Notes: a model not told the origin generated them from the letters alone. A DNA stretch of 37,666 bases from Rhodothermus sp. (GCA_015487635.1 WFPM01000189.1:1-37666); one strand, 5' to 3'. Counted from the stretch's first letter, positions 1 to 9,092 are shown. Program-made: numbers and translations.

Positions 1-99
1 CCCGGCGTCAAAGAGGCGCGGGTCGAGCTGACCTTTGATCCGCCTTACACGATCGAGCGCATGTCGGACGAAGCCCGGCTGGCGCTCGGCTGGATGTAA
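1..99 (+). CDS. Fe-S assembly DUF59/SufT-like protein, C-terminal end (partial)
   Basis: Frame 1 is open from the window edge to a TAA stop and encodes the last 32 residues of a protein. The tail reads GV-x-V-ELTFDPP-x-T-x-ERMS-x-EA-x-LGWM, which is the usual ending of the DUF59/MIP18 family (SufT, PaaD-like). Members act in the cytoplasm in iron-sulfur cluster assembly, often at the end of suf operons. The catalytic cysteine region would lie upstream, outside the window, so activity cannot be judged. The next gene starts 20 bp downstream on the same strand. Confidence 0.7.
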   Translation, partial: PGVKEARVELTFDPPYTIERMSDEARLALGWM

Positions 100-119
100 C
101 CGAACGCGACCGGATCCCC

Positions 120-3092
120 GTGCGGCACACGCAGACCATAGCACTGGCGCGCAGCCTGCTGGCCGAAGGGCGCAGCGGCGAGGTGGCCCGTATGCTGGAG
201 CCATTGATCGAGCCGTTGCCGTCCGATTCGGCCTCGGCCGACGCCTCGCAGTACCTGCTGCGGGCACTGCTGGCCCGCGTGCGGTTGCTGCGCCAGGACG
301 ACGTGTCCGGCACGCACCGGCTGCTGCAGCCGCTCGACGCGCCGGCCCTGCGCGAGCGTCTGGCACCAGCCGTCCGAGCCGAAGTGGCGCTCTGGCTGGG
401 CTGGCTCCATGCCTGGCCCGAAAACCGTGAAGCCGACCGCGCCCGGGCCTTCAACCTGCTGGCCGAAGCCGAGCGACTCTTCCGGCAGGAACTGAACACG
501 GCCGGGCGTTGCTGGGTCCACATCGGGCGCGCCCTGGCCTATCTGAGCATCGATGAATACGAACTGGCGCTGCAGGCGCTTGACGAAGCGGCTTCGCTGA
601 AAGAACGGCTGCCGGATGTACAGGCCGACGCCTGGATTCAGGACCTGCGCGTCTGGGCCACTCTGCTGACTGGTCGTTACCGTCGGGCTGAACACGATCT
701 GGACCGCCTGCAGGCGCTGGCCGCACGTCTTTCCGATACCCTTTTGGAAGGCCATGCGGCGGTCTACCGGGCGCTGCTCGAACAGGCGCGGGGCGGCCCG
801 GACACGGCCATCCTGGAAGCAGCCGAGACGGCCGAAGCACGGCTTTCCGGGCTGATGTCGCCGCCGCATCTGCTGGCATGGGCCCGGGCCACGCGCCTGG
901 CCATCCTGCGGCGCCAGGGCGTCTGGAACGAAATCGACCGCCTGCTACAGCGCTGGCTGTCGGACACGCCGCGCGAAATGCAGCCACCGCTCCTGCTGGA
1001 GGCAGCCGAACTGGCTCTGCTCCGGGAAGACCTCGACACCTGCGAGCAGATGCTCGAACAGACGCTGACCACCCCTGCGCCCGTCCAGGCTCGTCTGCTG
1101 GCAACCCGGGCGGCACTGCTTCAAGCCCGGCATTTTCTGGCGCGGAGCCAGTTGGCCCGCGCCCGGGAATGGGCCGAGCGCGCCTATCGCACCGCGCAGG
1201 AACTCGGGCTGGAGCCGCTGGCGCTCGAAGCGCTGCTCGTGCTGGCCCGGATCGCCCTGGCCGAGGGTGCACTGCCGCAGGCCCAGACCTACCTGCAACA
1301 TGCCGAAACCTTCGGCAACTACTTCAGCCTGCTGCCCTGGGCGGCCCGGCGTTTCTGGCTGCTCGGCGAGCGCCTGGAGGCCGAAGGTCAGCCCGACGAG
1401 GCGCGGGCACACTACGTGCAGGCGCTTTCGGCCTATTCGCTGCTGGGCGACCGTTACCATACGGCCCGACTGCAACTGGCCGTGGCGCGGCTGGTCCGCA
1501 TGAACGATCCCTCCCAGGCGCGGGCCTTACTGGAGGCGGCCGTTCAGACGTTCGACGCGCTGGGCGTCGCTACGCTGCACCAGACGGCCCGCCGAACGCT
1601 CCAGCAACTCCCCCGCCAGACGGTTCCTGTTGAGACGACTCCAGAAGCCCAGTTGGGCCACGCGCTGGCCCGGGCGGCCCTGTCGATGGAATTGGTGGCC
1701 GAAGCCTGGTTGCAGGTACTCCGCCAGCTCTGGCCCCACCGCTGGCTGGCCGTCTTCCAGCACGCGCCCGAAGGCGCATGGCGCATCGTTCGCAGCTACG
1801 GTACGGCTCCCGAACCGATCGCTTTTCCGCCGCTCGACCGGCCCGAAGCCTTCCTGAACGGCGTCGCCTGGCTGCGGCTGCGCCCGATGCCCGGCCCGGC
1901 TTTCTTCATGGCGGCCCGGGTATCCGAAACCGAACACTCCGACTGGGGGGCCGTTGTGGCGCGGCTGCGCCCATGGCTGCCGGTGGTGGCGCTGGCGCTG
2001 GACCATGCGCTGCTGCGAGCCCGCCAGTTCGGCGAGTTGGCCAACGGACACACGCCGAAAGAAACCCTGCCCTCGCCGCTGGAAGACTTCGTCTATGCCA
2101 GTCCCGCCATGCGGGCGCTGGTGAACCAGATCTACCGGGTGCGGAGCAGCCATAGCCCGGTGCTGATTACCGGCGAGAGCGGCACGGGAAAGGAGCTGAT
2201 TGCCCGGGCCGTGCACGCGACCAGCGACCGCCGGGATGCCCCGTTCGTGGCCTTCAACTGCGCCAACGTACCGCCCGAATTGATCGACAGCCATCTGTTC
2301 GGGCACGAAAAAGGTGCCTTCACGGGTGCCACGCAGGCCAACCCCGGTGTCATCCGGGCGGCCGACGGCGGCACGCTCTTTCTGGATGAGATCGGCGATC
2401 TGCCGCTCGAAGTGCAACCCAAGCTGCTGCGCTTTCTGCAGGAAGGCGAAATCTTTCCGCTGGGGGCCCGCCGTCCCGTGCTCGTTAACGTCCGGGTCAT
2501 CGCGGCCACGCACCGCGACTTGGAAGCACTCGTGCACGCGGGGCGCTTCCGCGAAGACCTCTACTATCGGCTCAACGTCATCCCACTGCATGTGCCGCCG
2601 CTTCGCGAGCGCCGCGAGGATATTCCGGTGCTCGTGCGCCATTTTCTGAACACGCTGCGGCCGTCGGGCGCTCCGGCCGTCTCAATCACAAGCCGCGCCA
2701 TGGAAGCACTCATGCGCTACGACTGGCCCGGCAACGTGCGCCAGCTCCGCAACGAGATCGAACGGGCGCTGGTGTTCGTGGCGAGCGAGCCGGTCCCCAC
2801 CATCGACCTGAAGGATCTTTCACCCGCCGTGCAGCGCGCGCTGAGCGACGAGCCCGCGCGTCCGGTCCGAACCACCCTCGACAGCAACCAGTCGCTGGAC
2901 GCCGTACTGGCCGACACCGAAAAAGCGCTGATCGAGCAGGTACTTGCCGAAAACCGCGGCCGCATCAGTGCCGCAGCGCGCGCGCTGGGTCTGACTCGCC
3001 AGGGTCTTTACAAGAAGATGAAACGGCTGGGCATCGATCCAACCCGCTTCCAACGCCGCCATACCGACGTGAACCCGACCTCAACCTCATAG
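120..3092 (+). CDS. Sigma-54 activator (AAA+, Fis-type HTH) with long TPR N-terminus
   Basis: The 990-residue product starts at GTG. Residues about 1-480 are alpha-helical, Leu/Ala/Arg-rich TPR-like repeats. Residues about 510-640 look like a degenerate GAF-type sensor. The AAA+ sigma-54 domain follows: Walker A GESGTGKE near 684, GAFTGA loop near 732, Walker B LFLDE near 755, and an arginine-rich sensor region. The C-terminus (about 935-975) is a Fis-family helix-turn-helix ending in LTRQGLYKKMKRLGI. An intact GAFTGA implies contact with RNA polymerase carrying sigma-54. There is no receiver domain, so control is probably by ligand or partner binding to the TPR/GAF part. This N-terminus is far longer than the usual one, giving about twice the normal family length. 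Target genes are not apparent; no convincing -24/-12 promoter was seen nearby. Confidence 0.93.
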   Translation: MRHTQTIALARSLLAEGRSGEVARMLEPLIEPLPSDSASADASQYLLRALLARVRLLRQDDVSGTHRLLQPLDAPALRERLAPAVRAEVALWLGWLHAWPENREADRARAFNLLAEAERLFRQELNTAGRCWVHIGRALAYLSIDEYELALQALDEAASLKERLPDVQADAWIQDLRVWATLLTGRYRRAEHDLDRLQALAARLSDTLLEGHAAVYRALLEQARGGPDTAILEAAETAEARLSGLMSPPHLLAWARATRLAILRRQGVWNEIDRLLQRWLSDTPREMQPPLLLEAAELALLREDLDTCEQMLEQTLTTPAPVQARLLATRAALLQARHFLARSQLARAREWAERAYRTAQELGLEPLALEALLVLARIALAEGALPQAQTYLQHAETFGNYFSLLPWAARRFWLLGERLEAEGQPDEARAHYVQALSAYSLLGDRYHTARLQLAVARLVRMNDPSQARALLEAAVQTFDALGVATLHQTARRTLQQLPRQTVPVETTPEAQLGHALARAALSMELVAEAWLQVLRQLWPHRWLAVFQHAPEGAWRIVRSYGTAPEPIAFPPLDRPEAFLNGVAWLRLRPMPGPAFFMAARVSETEHSDWGAVVARLRPWLPVVALALDHALLRARQFGELANGHTPKETLPSPLEDFVYASPAMRALVNQIYRVRSSHSPVLITGESGTGKELIARAVHATSDRRDAPFVAFNCANVPPELIDSHLFGHEKGAFTGATQANPGVIRAADGGTLFLDEIGDLPLEVQPKLLRFLQEGEIFPLGARRPVLVNVRVIAATHRDLEALVHAGRFREDLYYRLNVIPLHVPPLRERREDIPVLVRHFLNTLRPSGAPAVSITSRAMEALMRYDWPGNVRQLRNEIERALVFVASEPVPTIDLKDLSPAVQRALSDEPARPVRTTLDSNQSLDAVLADTEKALIEQVLAENRGRISAAARALGLTRQGLYKKMKRLGIDPTRFQRRHTDVNPTSTS

Positions 3093-3111
3093 ATCATCCA
3101 ACCGAAACGCC

Positions 3112-3534
3112 ATGCAACCGACCCGTAGCCCCGACATGCAACCGATCGCCGATGAGACGCTGGCCATCCAGCTCGACCATGCGGCGATCATGACCACGCA
3201 ACTGGATGCCGCCGTGGACTTCTACACGCGCTTCATCGGCCTGCACCTGCGCGTCATCGAAGAAGATCCTATCCGGAAAGGCCGGCGACGGGCACTGTTG
3301 ACCGACGCCAACGGCCGCGAAGTGCTGGAACTCATCGAAATGCCCGAGCTGAGCCACCCGACCATCCCCGGCCGGGGCGGCATTCATCATCTGGGATTCC
3401 GGGTGCCTGCAACCGACTGGCACGCGCTGCGGGCCCGTCTCGACGCGGCCGGCTATCCCTACCAGGAAGTGCACCAGCGCCTGTTCGTGCGCGACGCCGA
3501 CGGTCTCGTGCTGGAGATCGAGCCGCTCCGCTGA
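3112..3534 (+). CDS. VOC-superfamily (glyoxalase/dioxygenase fold) protein
   Basis: A 140-residue single-domain vicinal-oxygen-chelate protein with two beta-alpha-beta-beta-beta modules. Likely metal ligands are His23 (LDHAAI), Glu73 or Glu76 (VLELIE), His92/93 (IHHLGF) and Glu135 (VLEIE), consistent with a divalent-metal enzyme such as a lyase or isomerase acting on a small oxo-compound. Substrate specificity cannot be read from sequence. The start is either the ATG at 3112 or the in-frame ATG at 3136; the latter begins closer to the conserved fold and may be the true start. It lies 19 bp after the sigma-54 activator and could be co-transcribed with it. Confidence 0.85.
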   Translation: MQPTRSPDMQPIADETLAIQLDHAAIMTTQLDAAVDFYTRFIGLHLRVIEEDPIRKGRRRALLTDANGREVLELIEMPELSHPTIPGRGGIHHLGFRVPATDWHALRARLDAAGYPYQEVHQRLFVRDADGLVLEIEPLR

Positions 3535-3536
3535 GC

Positions 3537-4232
3537 CTATCGCTTCCGCCGACGTCCCCGTCGTTTTTTCGGCGGGGCTCCGCGCACGCGTAGCGTGTCG
3601 GCCAGTTCGTTCGTGTCGTCCGGGCGCAGCTCGACCCCGTGCGCGGCCAGCAACTGCCCGCACCGCTCGATAGCGGCCACCAGGCCATCCACCGGCCGCC
3701 CCTCGCGGATTCCCTTCCGGATGCGATCGACCACTTCGGCCCAGGCTTCGGGTCCTACCCGCTGATTGATACCGGCATCGCCGATCACCTCTACCCAGTG
3801 CTCGAAGAGCGATACGAAGATCAGAATGCCGGTGCGATCCCGCGTGTTGAACACCTCCTCTTCGACGAACGCCTGCAGCGCCCGCAGATGCACCTGCTCG
3901 GCCATGCGGGCTTCGCCCACCAACCAGCGCTGCACCGGCGCCACGTAAGCGCCCAGCAGGCCGCCCACCATACCGGCTAGTGCCGTCAGCAATGCCACCC
4001 CCCATCCGGTGTGCAGCAATGTCAGTCCCCACCCCTGGTAGAGGTAGTCAAACAGCAGCGCCACAGCAAGTACCGGGAGCATCAGCAGCACAGCTCCCTT
4101 CCACACGGCCTCGGGATAGGTACCGCTGCGCGGGACGATCACCGGGACGATCTCTCCGGCCGTCCGCTGCTCGGCGGCAGCAACCGCCTCGCGCACGCGC
4201 ATCAGTTCTTCTTCGGTGAACAGCAGGCTCAT
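3537..4232 (-). CDS. TPM-domain membrane protein
   Basis: The 231-residue product begins FTEEELMRVREAVAAAEQRTAGEIVPVIV, shown here only as a pattern: an acidic helix followed by the A-GEI-V-V strand typical of the TPM (TLP18.3/Psb32/MOLO-1) fold. Two hydrophobic helices (about 44-64 and 76-98) split the domain. The second half has the conserved RTGILIFVSLFE and E-VIGDAGI segments. The C-terminus is a very basic tail of Lys/Arg. TPM proteins are poorly understood; some have phosphatase activity or assist membrane complexes. Its ATG overlaps the stop of the upstream zinc-ribbon gene by four bases (ATGA), so translation is probably coupled. Confidence 0.85.
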   Translation of the reverse strand: MSLLFTEEELMRVREAVAAAEQRTAGEIVPVIVPRSGTYPEAVWKGAVLLMLPVLAVALLFDYLYQGWGLTLLHTGWGVALLTALAGMVGGLLGAYVAPVQRWLVGEARMAEQVHLRALQAFVEEEVFNTRDRTGILIFVSLFEHWVEVIGDAGINQRVGPEAWAEVVDRIRKGIREGRPVDGLVAAIERCGQLLAAHGVELRPDDTNELADTLRVRGAPPKKRRGRRRKR

Positions 4233-5233
4233 TGCGTCGATCCAGTGGTTTGCAGGCGATGAATCAACTGTAGAATCGTGTCGGCCTGGGCATATAGCGG
4301 CGAGCGCGGCCCGACGAGCCGCTGCACTTTCTCGAACTGGGCGCGGGCCTCGTCGAGCCGATTGATCTGCAGCAGCATGATGCCCAGGTTGAAATTGGCC
4401 TGAATGTGCGTGGAGTCTTTCTCCAGCACGAGCCGTGTCTGGCGCACGGCCTCCATGGGGTTGTCCGGATCGTACAGATAGGCAATGGCCATGTCGGCCC
4501 GCACGTCCAGATTGTCCGGCTCTTTTTCGAGCACGCGCCGATAGGACGCGATGACCCGACGGGCCAACGCCGCCTTGGCCGGTCCGTCGACCATCTCCAT
4601 CCAGTCGTAGAACAGATTGCCGGCCCGTCGCCAGGCCTCCGGGCTGTCGAGTTGGCGGGCGATTTCCTCCTGTACGAGTGCCGCACGATCGGGCCGTCCG
4701 ATGCCGATCAGCAGGTTCACCAGCGCCTGCTGCTTTTCCAACCGGGCCGATCCCTCCAGCCGGGCGATTTCGGCCTCCAGCGCCGCAACCTGGTCGGCCA
4801 CGGCGGCCGGGATTGGTCCGGGCTCCGGGAGTGGCAGCTCTACCTGCTGCGAAGAAGCCCCGGCCGGCGGTAACCCGCCCCGTCCGCCGCTGACCAGCGT
4901 AATCAGGTAGAGCGCCCCCACCAGCAACAGCCCACCCACCACGATAAAGGCCACATGCACCGGACGCAGCGACGACGCCACACCGGGTTCCTTTGCTTTA
5001 GGGGATTCGGTGGCCACGGAAGGCTGCTCGTGCGGCTCCAGCGACCGCACGCCCGGAAGCGTTGCCCCACACTGGTTGCAATAACGGGCCCCTACCGGGT
5101 TCGCGTGACCACACGCGTCACAGACCAGCACCCGCGGACGCTGCCGCACCGGCATGCCGCACAGATCGCACACCACCGCCTCCGGCTTCAACCGGGCACC
5201 ACAGGCCGGACAGACTGGCGTTGTCTCAGACAT
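4229..5233 (-). CDS. Double zinc-ribbon membrane protein with TPR domain
   Basis: A 334-residue protein. I chose the ATG at 5233 because the zinc ribbons begin immediately after it and AGGA lies just upstream; a longer open frame extends to 5422 but its extra residues look non-coding and would overlap the divergent peptidase gene. Two zinc ribbons occur (Cys 8/11/22/25 and 38/41/52/55). A linker, one membrane helix (about 93-115) and a Gly/Pro-rich stretch follow, then TPR-like repeats from about 180 to the end (for example A-NFNLGIMLLQINRLDEA). The expected topology is cytosolic ribbons with an extracytoplasmic TPR domain. This resembles bacterial proteins that handle cytochrome or membrane-complex assembly, but the function is unknown. 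It is coupled to the TPM gene. Confidence 0.82.
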   Translation of the reverse strand: MSETTPVCPACGARLKPEAVVCDLCGMPVRQRPRVLVCDACGHANPVGARYCNQCGATLPGVRSLEPHEQPSVATESPKAKEPGVASSLRPVHVAFIVVGGLLLVGALYLITLVSGGRGGLPPAGASSQQVELPLPEPGPIPAAVADQVAALEAEIARLEGSARLEKQQALVNLLIGIGRPDRAALVQEEIARQLDSPEAWRRAGNLFYDWMEMVDGPAKAALARRVIASYRRVLEKEPDNLDVRADMAIAYLYDPDNPMEAVRQTRLVLEKDSTHIQANFNLGIMLLQINRLDEARAQFEKVQRLVGPRSPLYAQADTILQLIHRLQTTGSTQ

Positions 5234-5366
5234 ACATCCTGTTCGCTTTTCCTGAAAACGGCGTTCCACGTCTTTCTGAACGCGACCCAGCCCTCGGAGT
5301 TCGAGCAAAAATGCAGGAGGCACTGTATCTTTTCCCACCGGTCCAGCAAACCTGATTCGCAAAGCC

Positions 5367-8300
5367 ATGCCACCAGTCGTACGGATCGCATCGGTGCTTC
5401 TGCTCTGGCTGTTGCTCTCCACCGCTTTCGCCGCAGCCCAGACCTCACCCGACTGGCAACAGCGCGTGCGCTACGAAATGAACATTCGCCTCGACACCGA
5501 GCAGCACCGCATGCGCGGCCATTCACGGATCGTCTACTACAACCACTCGCCCGACACGCTCCGTCACGTCTTTTTTCACCTGTACTTCAACGCCTTTCAC
5601 CCACAGTCCATGATGGCCGAGCGCAACCGACATCTGCCCGATCCCGACCGCCGGGTCGTCCCGAAAATCTGGCGGCTCGATCCCGACGAACAGGGTTTTC
5701 ATCGCATCACCTACCTGGCGCAGGAAGGCAAGCCGCTCACGTTTCGGATCACCGACACGGTACTGAAGGCCGAACTGGTCCGTCCGCTGGCACCGGGCGA
5801 CTCGACCGTTTTCGAGCTGCGTTTTCGCTCACAGGTGCCGCTCCAGACGCGTCGAAGCGGCCGCGACAATGCGGAGGGGATCGACTTTTCGATGAGCCAG
5901 TGGTATCCGAAGATCGCTGCCTACGACGGCCGCGGCTGGCATCCCGATCCGTACATCGGCCGGGAGTTTTACGGCGTCTTCGGCACATTCGACGTGCGCA
6001 TCACGCTGCCCGCCTGCTACACGATCGGCGCCACGGGCGTGTTGCTCAACGCGGAGGAGGTCGGGCATGGCTACGATCGCATCAGCAGCCGGAACTGGAC
6101 CCGCTTCGATCCGCGTGAGGCAGGCCTGCGCTGCACACCCGGCGATTCGCTCACCTGGCACTTCTATGCCGAGAACGTGCACGACTTCGCCTGGGCGGCC
6201 GATCCGGACTACATCCACGAAGCCTGGCACGACGACAGCCTGGGTGTCACCTATCACCTGCTCTTTCAGCCCGACGTGGCCGAACGCTGGCAACCCATGC
6301 GCCAATGGGTGCCCTGGCTCATTCGCTACTACAGTCGTCGCATCGGGCGCTACCCCTACCCGCAGTTCACCGTCGCGCAGGCGGGCGATGGCGGCATGGA
6401 ATACCCGATGATCAACTTCATCACGGGACGTCGCAGTCCGTTCTCGCTGCTGGGCGTGACGGCCCACGAAGCGGCGCACGAGTGGTTCTACGGCGTGCTG
6501 GCCTCCAACGAAAATGCCTACGCCTGGATGGACGAAGGCTTCACGAGCTGGGCCACCACCGAGGCCGTCGCGCACCTGCTGGGTCAGGCGCCCGACCACC
6601 GGAACGCCGCGCTCAGCGTCGTGCGCCTGCAGCAAATGGGCCTGTTCGAGCGCCTGAACACGCCCGCCGACTGGTTCGCCACCAACACCGCTTACAGCGT
6701 GGCGTCTTATCCCGGCGGCGAAATGCTTCTTGACCTGCTGGGCTATGTGATCTCCGATTCGCTGCGCAACGCCTTCCTGCAGGCCTACTTTCGCAGCTAC
6801 GGCCTGCGCCATCCCAATCCTTACGACGTCGAAAAAGTCGCCGAGCAGGTCAGCGGCCTGCGCCTGGACTGGTTCTTCGAGCAGCTGACCAACAGCACCT
6901 ATACCTACGACGACGCGCTGGCCGTGGCCGCACAGCAACCCTCACCGGAAGGGTGGCGCGTGACGCTCCGCCTCCGGCGCCGAGGCACCATGTTTCTGCC
7001 CGTCGATCTCCGGCTGACGCTGGCCGACGGAAGCACGCAGTGGGTACACGTACCGCTGGGCCTGGCCCAGGGGCACAAGCCGGTGCCGCCCGACTGGATC
7101 GTGGCCGAGCCGTGGCTGTGGACGTTCCCGCGCTACACGCTGACGCTCACGCTGCCGGCCCGTGTCGTGCGGGCCGAGCTGGACCCGCTTCAGCGCACGC
7201 CTGATCACAACCGGCTAAACAACACCTGGCCGTTTCCGCTGCGAACTTCCTTCCTGCAGCCACTTTCGTTCGATCCAGCCGCTTATCGGGCCACGTGGCG
7301 CCCGCTGGCCGCTTACGCCTATGACTTCGGCCCTGGCCTCGGGTTGCAGCTGCGGGGCCGCTACTTCTTCGACCGCCACGACGCCCTGTTGACGCTGAAA
7401 CTCTGGCCCGAAGTACTACTGAGCAACGGCCGACGACCGGAGCGCCCCGGGGTGCGCGACCGCAACGCCTGGTGGGCGGGCATCGACTACACGCTGCGCT
7501 ACAACGATCGGCTGGGTCCCCGCACCCGCTGGCACCTGCAGCTCGAAAAGCATCTCGGCGTACTGGAAAACCGCATCGGCCTCACGCACACACTGGGCCG
7601 TTGGGCGTCCCTGGGGCATGATTACGGGACGGTGGCCCTTTTCATTGTGCATCAGTATGCTCCAGGCGAACGCACCTTCTCCTTCGAAGACGTGTCTGTC
7701 TGGATGCCACGCAACCACCTGGCCTGGACCCAACTGAGCTATAGCCTGGATCGCCCTCGCTGGCGCGTGCGACTCTCATTAGAAATGGGTGAAGGCCAAC
7801 AGGGACGAGGTGCATTTCGAAGCCTTGCCGACCTATCATGGGATCTGCTGCAACGCTCCAATTTGCGTCTAACATTGCGGAGTATGCTTGGCCGCGGTAG
7901 TGGCCAACTTCCTTTCAGTCGCGTTTTTCGCCTGGGAAGTGCACCGGTAGAAATGGCCTGGCGCCATGCGGGCTTCCGGAGTGTGGCCGCGTTGTTTGCC
8001 AATGCTCGGGAATCGCTTCATCTGATCCCGCTCGATGCACCCGGCCCCGTGGCTTACTGGAGCCCCGAGGCTCGCGATATCCTGCGCATTCAGGGCAACG
8101 CACTGGTAGCCGCCGACCTACAGGTGCGTTGGACGCCTTTCCGGCTGCATCTACTTCAGCCGCTGCATCTGGAAGGCTTCTTTGGAGTCGGACAGACCTG
8201 GTTTACCGATCCAGCGCTGTCGCGCTATCGTTATACGTTCGGCTGGGATCGTTTCCTGGCCGATGCAGGCGTGGGACTCGGCTATGATCTGACCGCATTG

Positions 8301-8453
8301 CCCGGCCTCCAGCGCTGGACGGCCCAGTCGGAACTGTTGCAGGATTTGCGACTGCGGCTGCGTTTGCCGCTGTGGGTCAGCGATCCGGATCTGCTCGGCG
8401 AACGCGACGCGCTGCGCTTCCGATGGATGCTGGGGATCGTGGTCGGACGCTAG
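5367..8453 (+). CDS. Secreted M1-family metallopeptidase with beta-rich C-terminal half
   Basis: A 1028-residue protein with a Sec signal peptide (hydrophobic core 8-20, likely cleavage after AAA near residue 24). The gluzincin zinc site is complete: HEAAH at 367-371 and the third ligand Glu390 in DEGF, 18 residues later as in M1 enzymes; GGMEYP upstream is the variant of the GAMEN exopeptidase motif. It probably trims peptides in the periplasm or at the cell surface. After about residue 610 the sequence changes to alternating hydrophobic/aromatic strands (YAYDFGPGLGLQLRGRYFF and similar) and ends in a strand, like an outer-membrane beta-barrel or surface domain. The last third of the gene is visibly less GC-rich than the first. 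It is divergent from the zinc-ribbon gene. Confidence 0.92.
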   Translation: MPPVVRIASVLLLWLLLSTAFAAAQTSPDWQQRVRYEMNIRLDTEQHRMRGHSRIVYYNHSPDTLRHVFFHLYFNAFHPQSMMAERNRHLPDPDRRVVPKIWRLDPDEQGFHRITYLAQEGKPLTFRITDTVLKAELVRPLAPGDSTVFELRFRSQVPLQTRRSGRDNAEGIDFSMSQWYPKIAAYDGRGWHPDPYIGREFYGVFGTFDVRITLPACYTIGATGVLLNAEEVGHGYDRISSRNWTRFDPREAGLRCTPGDSLTWHFYAENVHDFAWAADPDYIHEAWHDDSLGVTYHLLFQPDVAERWQPMRQWVPWLIRYYSRRIGRYPYPQFTVAQAGDGGMEYPMINFITGRRSPFSLLGVTAHEAAHEWFYGVLASNENAYAWMDEGFTSWATTEAVAHLLGQAPDHRNAALSVVRLQQMGLFERLNTPADWFATNTAYSVASYPGGEMLLDLLGYVISDSLRNAFLQAYFRSYGLRHPNPYDVEKVAEQVSGLRLDWFFEQLTNSTYTYDDALAVAAQQPSPEGWRVTLRLRRRGTMFLPVDLRLTLADGSTQWVHVPLGLAQGHKPVPPDWIVAEPWLWTFPRYTLTLTLPARVVRAELDPLQRTPDHNRLNNTWPFPLRTSFLQPLSFDPAAYRATWRPLAAYAYDFGPGLGLQLRGRYFFDRHDALLTLKLWPEVLLSNGRRPERPGVRDRNAWWAGIDYTLRYNDRLGPRTRWHLQLEKHLGVLENRIGLTHTLGRWASLGHDYGTVALFIVHQYAPGERTFSFEDVSVWMPRNHLAWTQLSYSLDRPRWRVRLSLEMGEGQQGRGAFRSLADLSWDLLQRSNLRLTLRSMLGRGSGQLPFSRVFRLGSAPVEMAWRHAGFRSVAALFANARESLHLIPLDAPGPVAYWSPEARDILRIQGNALVAADLQVRWTPFRLHLLQPLHLEGFFGVGQTWFTDPALSRYRYTFGWDRFLADAGVGLGYDLTALPGLQRWTAQSELLQDLRLRLRLPLWVSDPDLLGERDALRFRWMLGIVVGR

Positions 8454-8490
8454 TACTTGTCCGGAAAGATAAGGGGTGATCTGGTAGGCC

Positions 8491-8679
8491 GGCACTGCAC
8501 TTCGTGCCTGAACGCGCGCACGCGTTTGTAGTGAGCCACGGAGCGTAAGCGGAGTGCGCTATCGGGCCGGCACTCCGCTTCGCTTCGTGCCTTACTACGA
8601 GCGTACTCGTAGCACGCTTCGAACCCTCGCCGAACCAGAAAGGGACGCTTTTTAGCGTGCAGGCGATGCAAGGCATCGC
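8491..8679. repeat. Cluster of small perfect inverted repeats
   Basis: In the first 270 bp of the non-coding stretch after the M1 gene there are five separate hairpins. They are: GGCAC...GTGCC at 8491-8508; a longer version at 8569-8591; CTACGAG-CGTA-CTCGTAG at 8595-8612; ACGCT-TTTT-AGCGT at 8645-8658; GCGATGC-AAG-GCATCGC at 8663-8679. The first two are direct copies, both preceded by GGCC. No protein-like frame fits. This looks like a REP/BIME-type intergenic repeat block. It could also end the peptidase transcript, but none of the stems has a proper T-tract. Confidence 0.6.
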
Positions 8680-8722
8680 AACGCAGTCGGTGCGTATTCG
8701 GCGGCCGTTTTATCCGTGCTTA

Positions 8723-9020
8723 TACGATTTCTGAGAAATCATAGTGCATGAGAAAGCCCGGGCGCACCGCAACGTGCTTCCTGCCCAAGCCCAGAATGAG
8801 CGACGCTCGGAACCATCAGAGCTACCCTCCCCCTGGCCCCCTCCCTGGCAGGGAGGGGGAAGCACCCGAGAGAAAGCCCTGGGGCGGAAACATGCGGAAT
8901 CGCCTGCCTCCACCGCCAACCGTGGCCAACGGACTCAGCTCCCCCTTCCAGGGGGAGCTGTCGCGAAGCGACTGAGGGGGTCATGGGAAGCCGATGCACC
9001 ATGATATCCAAGAAATCGTA
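8723..9020. mobile_element. Element A: 298-bp MITE-like element with 27-bp terminal inverted repeats
   Basis: The left end (8723-8749, beginning TACGATTTCT and ending GTGCAT) and the right end (8994-9020) are inverted repeats matching at 23 of 27 positions. TTA flanks both sides (8720-8722 and 9021-9023), which could be a 3-bp target duplication. Inside are two strong hairpins: CCCCCTCCCTG/CAGGGAGGGGG at 8837-8859, and CAGCTCCCCC/GGGGGAGCTG around 8938-8962. Short frames inside are artefacts of the palindromes; there is no transposase. The right end matches that of element B at 30929 at 23 of 27 positions, and both are preceded by GGGGGTCATGGGA-GCCG. A non-autonomous element or dispersed structural repeat is the best reading. 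Confidence 0.65.
8837..8859. repeat. Perfect 11-bp-arm hairpin inside element A
   Basis: CCCCCTCCCTG, a single G, then CAGGGAGGGGG. The corresponding place in element B (about 30691-30711) has a degenerate copy, CTCTCTGG-CAGGGAG, supporting common origin. The stem lacks a T-run, so a simple terminator is unlikely. Confidence 0.7.
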
Positions 9021-9092
9021 TTATAGGTTGCCGGTCTTGCGGTTGCGCGTGCCGCTAAATCGCAACAACCATTTTCGGAAAGCTTTTAAGCA

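Noticed and set aside
5234-5422. N-terminal extension of the zinc-ribbon gene to 5422
   Set aside because: It would overlap the divergent peptidase start and its residues are unlike protein; the ATG at 5233 sits right before the first zinc ribbon.
8744-9004. Short plus-strand frames inside element A
   Set aside because: They follow the palindromic repeat, have no start signal or motif and change completely in element B.
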